DNA from: Metridium senile
Taxonomy: Eukaryota; Cnidaria; Anthozoa; Actiniaria; Metridiidae
DNA: 64,000 nt
NCBI GenBank assembly: GCA_949775045.1
Contig: OX459101.1
Coordinates: 4,719,465-4,783,464 of the forward strand
Direction: 5' to 3'
This document shows positions 63,577 to 64,000 of this stretch, piece after piece (positions within the stretch are counted from its first letter, which is position 1; every line of letters begins with the position of its first letter). The position numbers and the translations under genes are program-made. The notes beneath the pieces were generated by a model. That model ran no database searches. It saw nothing but the letters and a program-made list of their open reading frames with translations, and was not told where the DNA came from.

Positions 63577-64000
63577 CTTGCCGACACTGTTGTAGCCGAG
63601 CTTTCTTACTTGCCAGTGCCTAATTTATCGCTAGCCAATCAAGAATGGTGACTGACCTTTTACCCTAGAATAGGGTTTCTTGATCGATCTAGTATTTGTA
63701 TTTTAATATCATTTGTACGTCTGTGTTCATTATCCTCGTTGCTCAGGTCACAAACTGTCAAATTTACAAACGCTAAAGCAAGTAGAAAATAACATCGGGT
63801 ACCCTTTTATTTCCTTAATCTAAAAAAGTTAGGAGATAAATTCTTGAATCGAACCGAAGAAGAATTTAGTGCGAAAACGGGACGAACCGCACAATTTGAG
63901 ACGACAAAGCAGTCTGATTTTGTTCAATGCATATAAGTTAGACGAACAAATTTTACTGACGGTTTCATCATCGAGACGTCTTCTTGTGTGTAAAGGGCCA
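63577..64000. other. Right edge; no gene seen
   Basis: Unremarkable intronic sequence with no supported reading frame or repeat family. Confidence 0.4.

Overview
This is a stretch of an animal nuclear genome, most likely a cnidarian and probably an anthozoan. The reasons are spliced genes with GT-AG introns, an AT-rich intergenic background packed with microsatellites, minisatellites and fold-back (MITE-like) elements, a Smoothened-type cysteine-rich domain, and type I membrane ZP-domain proteins of a style I know from corals and sea anemones. The species cannot be fixed from the sequence alone. All gene models were built by eye from open frames, splice signals and phase bookkeeping; no search or transcript data were used.

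Layout. (1) 166-397, minus strand: the possible 5' end of an unidentified gene, head-to-head with the next one. (2) 1140-14599, plus strand: a 10-exon AAK1/BMP2K (Numb-associated kinase family) gene. The model is 961 aa with all phases consistent; it has a kinase domain, then a Q-rich tail with DPF/NPF endocytic motifs. Its 6.5-kb first intron holds a minisatellite split by a 5'-truncated L1/Tx1-like LINE with a 12-bp target-site duplication. (3) 14600-19674: intergenic sequence made largely of fold-back elements. (4) 19675-40493, plus strand: a six-exon ZP-domain gene (ZP gene 1). Its second exon is about 14.3 kb of uninterrupted Ser/Thr/Pro/Ala-rich repeats; predicted protein 5144 aa. (5) 42347-49961, plus strand: ZP gene 2, five exons, 423 aa, no mucin region. 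(6) 52159-58335, minus strand: ZP gene 3, five exons, 486 aa, with a short Ser/Thr-rich stretch. (7) 58336-62501: intergenic minisatellites and repeats. (8) 62502-62921, plus strand: first coding exon of Smoothened (signal peptide and Frizzled-type CRD), the rest lying beyond the window. (9) 63507-63576, minus strand: a possible signal-peptide exon.

How it fits together. The three ZP genes are a local paralogue cluster. They share the same intron phases, a 229-bp middle exon of identical length, a basic cleavage site after ZP-C and one transmembrane helix. They differ mainly in what lies between the signal peptide and ZP-N: nothing in gene 2, about 110 Ser/Thr-rich residues in gene 3, and about 4750 residues in gene 1. 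That pattern suggests a modular family of membrane-released, filament-forming glycoproteins in which one member became a giant mucin. The kinase (clathrin/AP2 endocytosis, Notch/Numb) and Smoothened (Hedgehog) look like unrelated conserved neighbours.

The mobile and repeat fraction is large. Several families recur across the window: a 'cactagtttaacc' minisatellite, a repeat ending in 'cttcgtcggagt', three MITE families each present twice, and SINE tails. A 2.47-kb fold-back element with a perfect 9-bp target duplication sits in the last intron of ZP gene 2.
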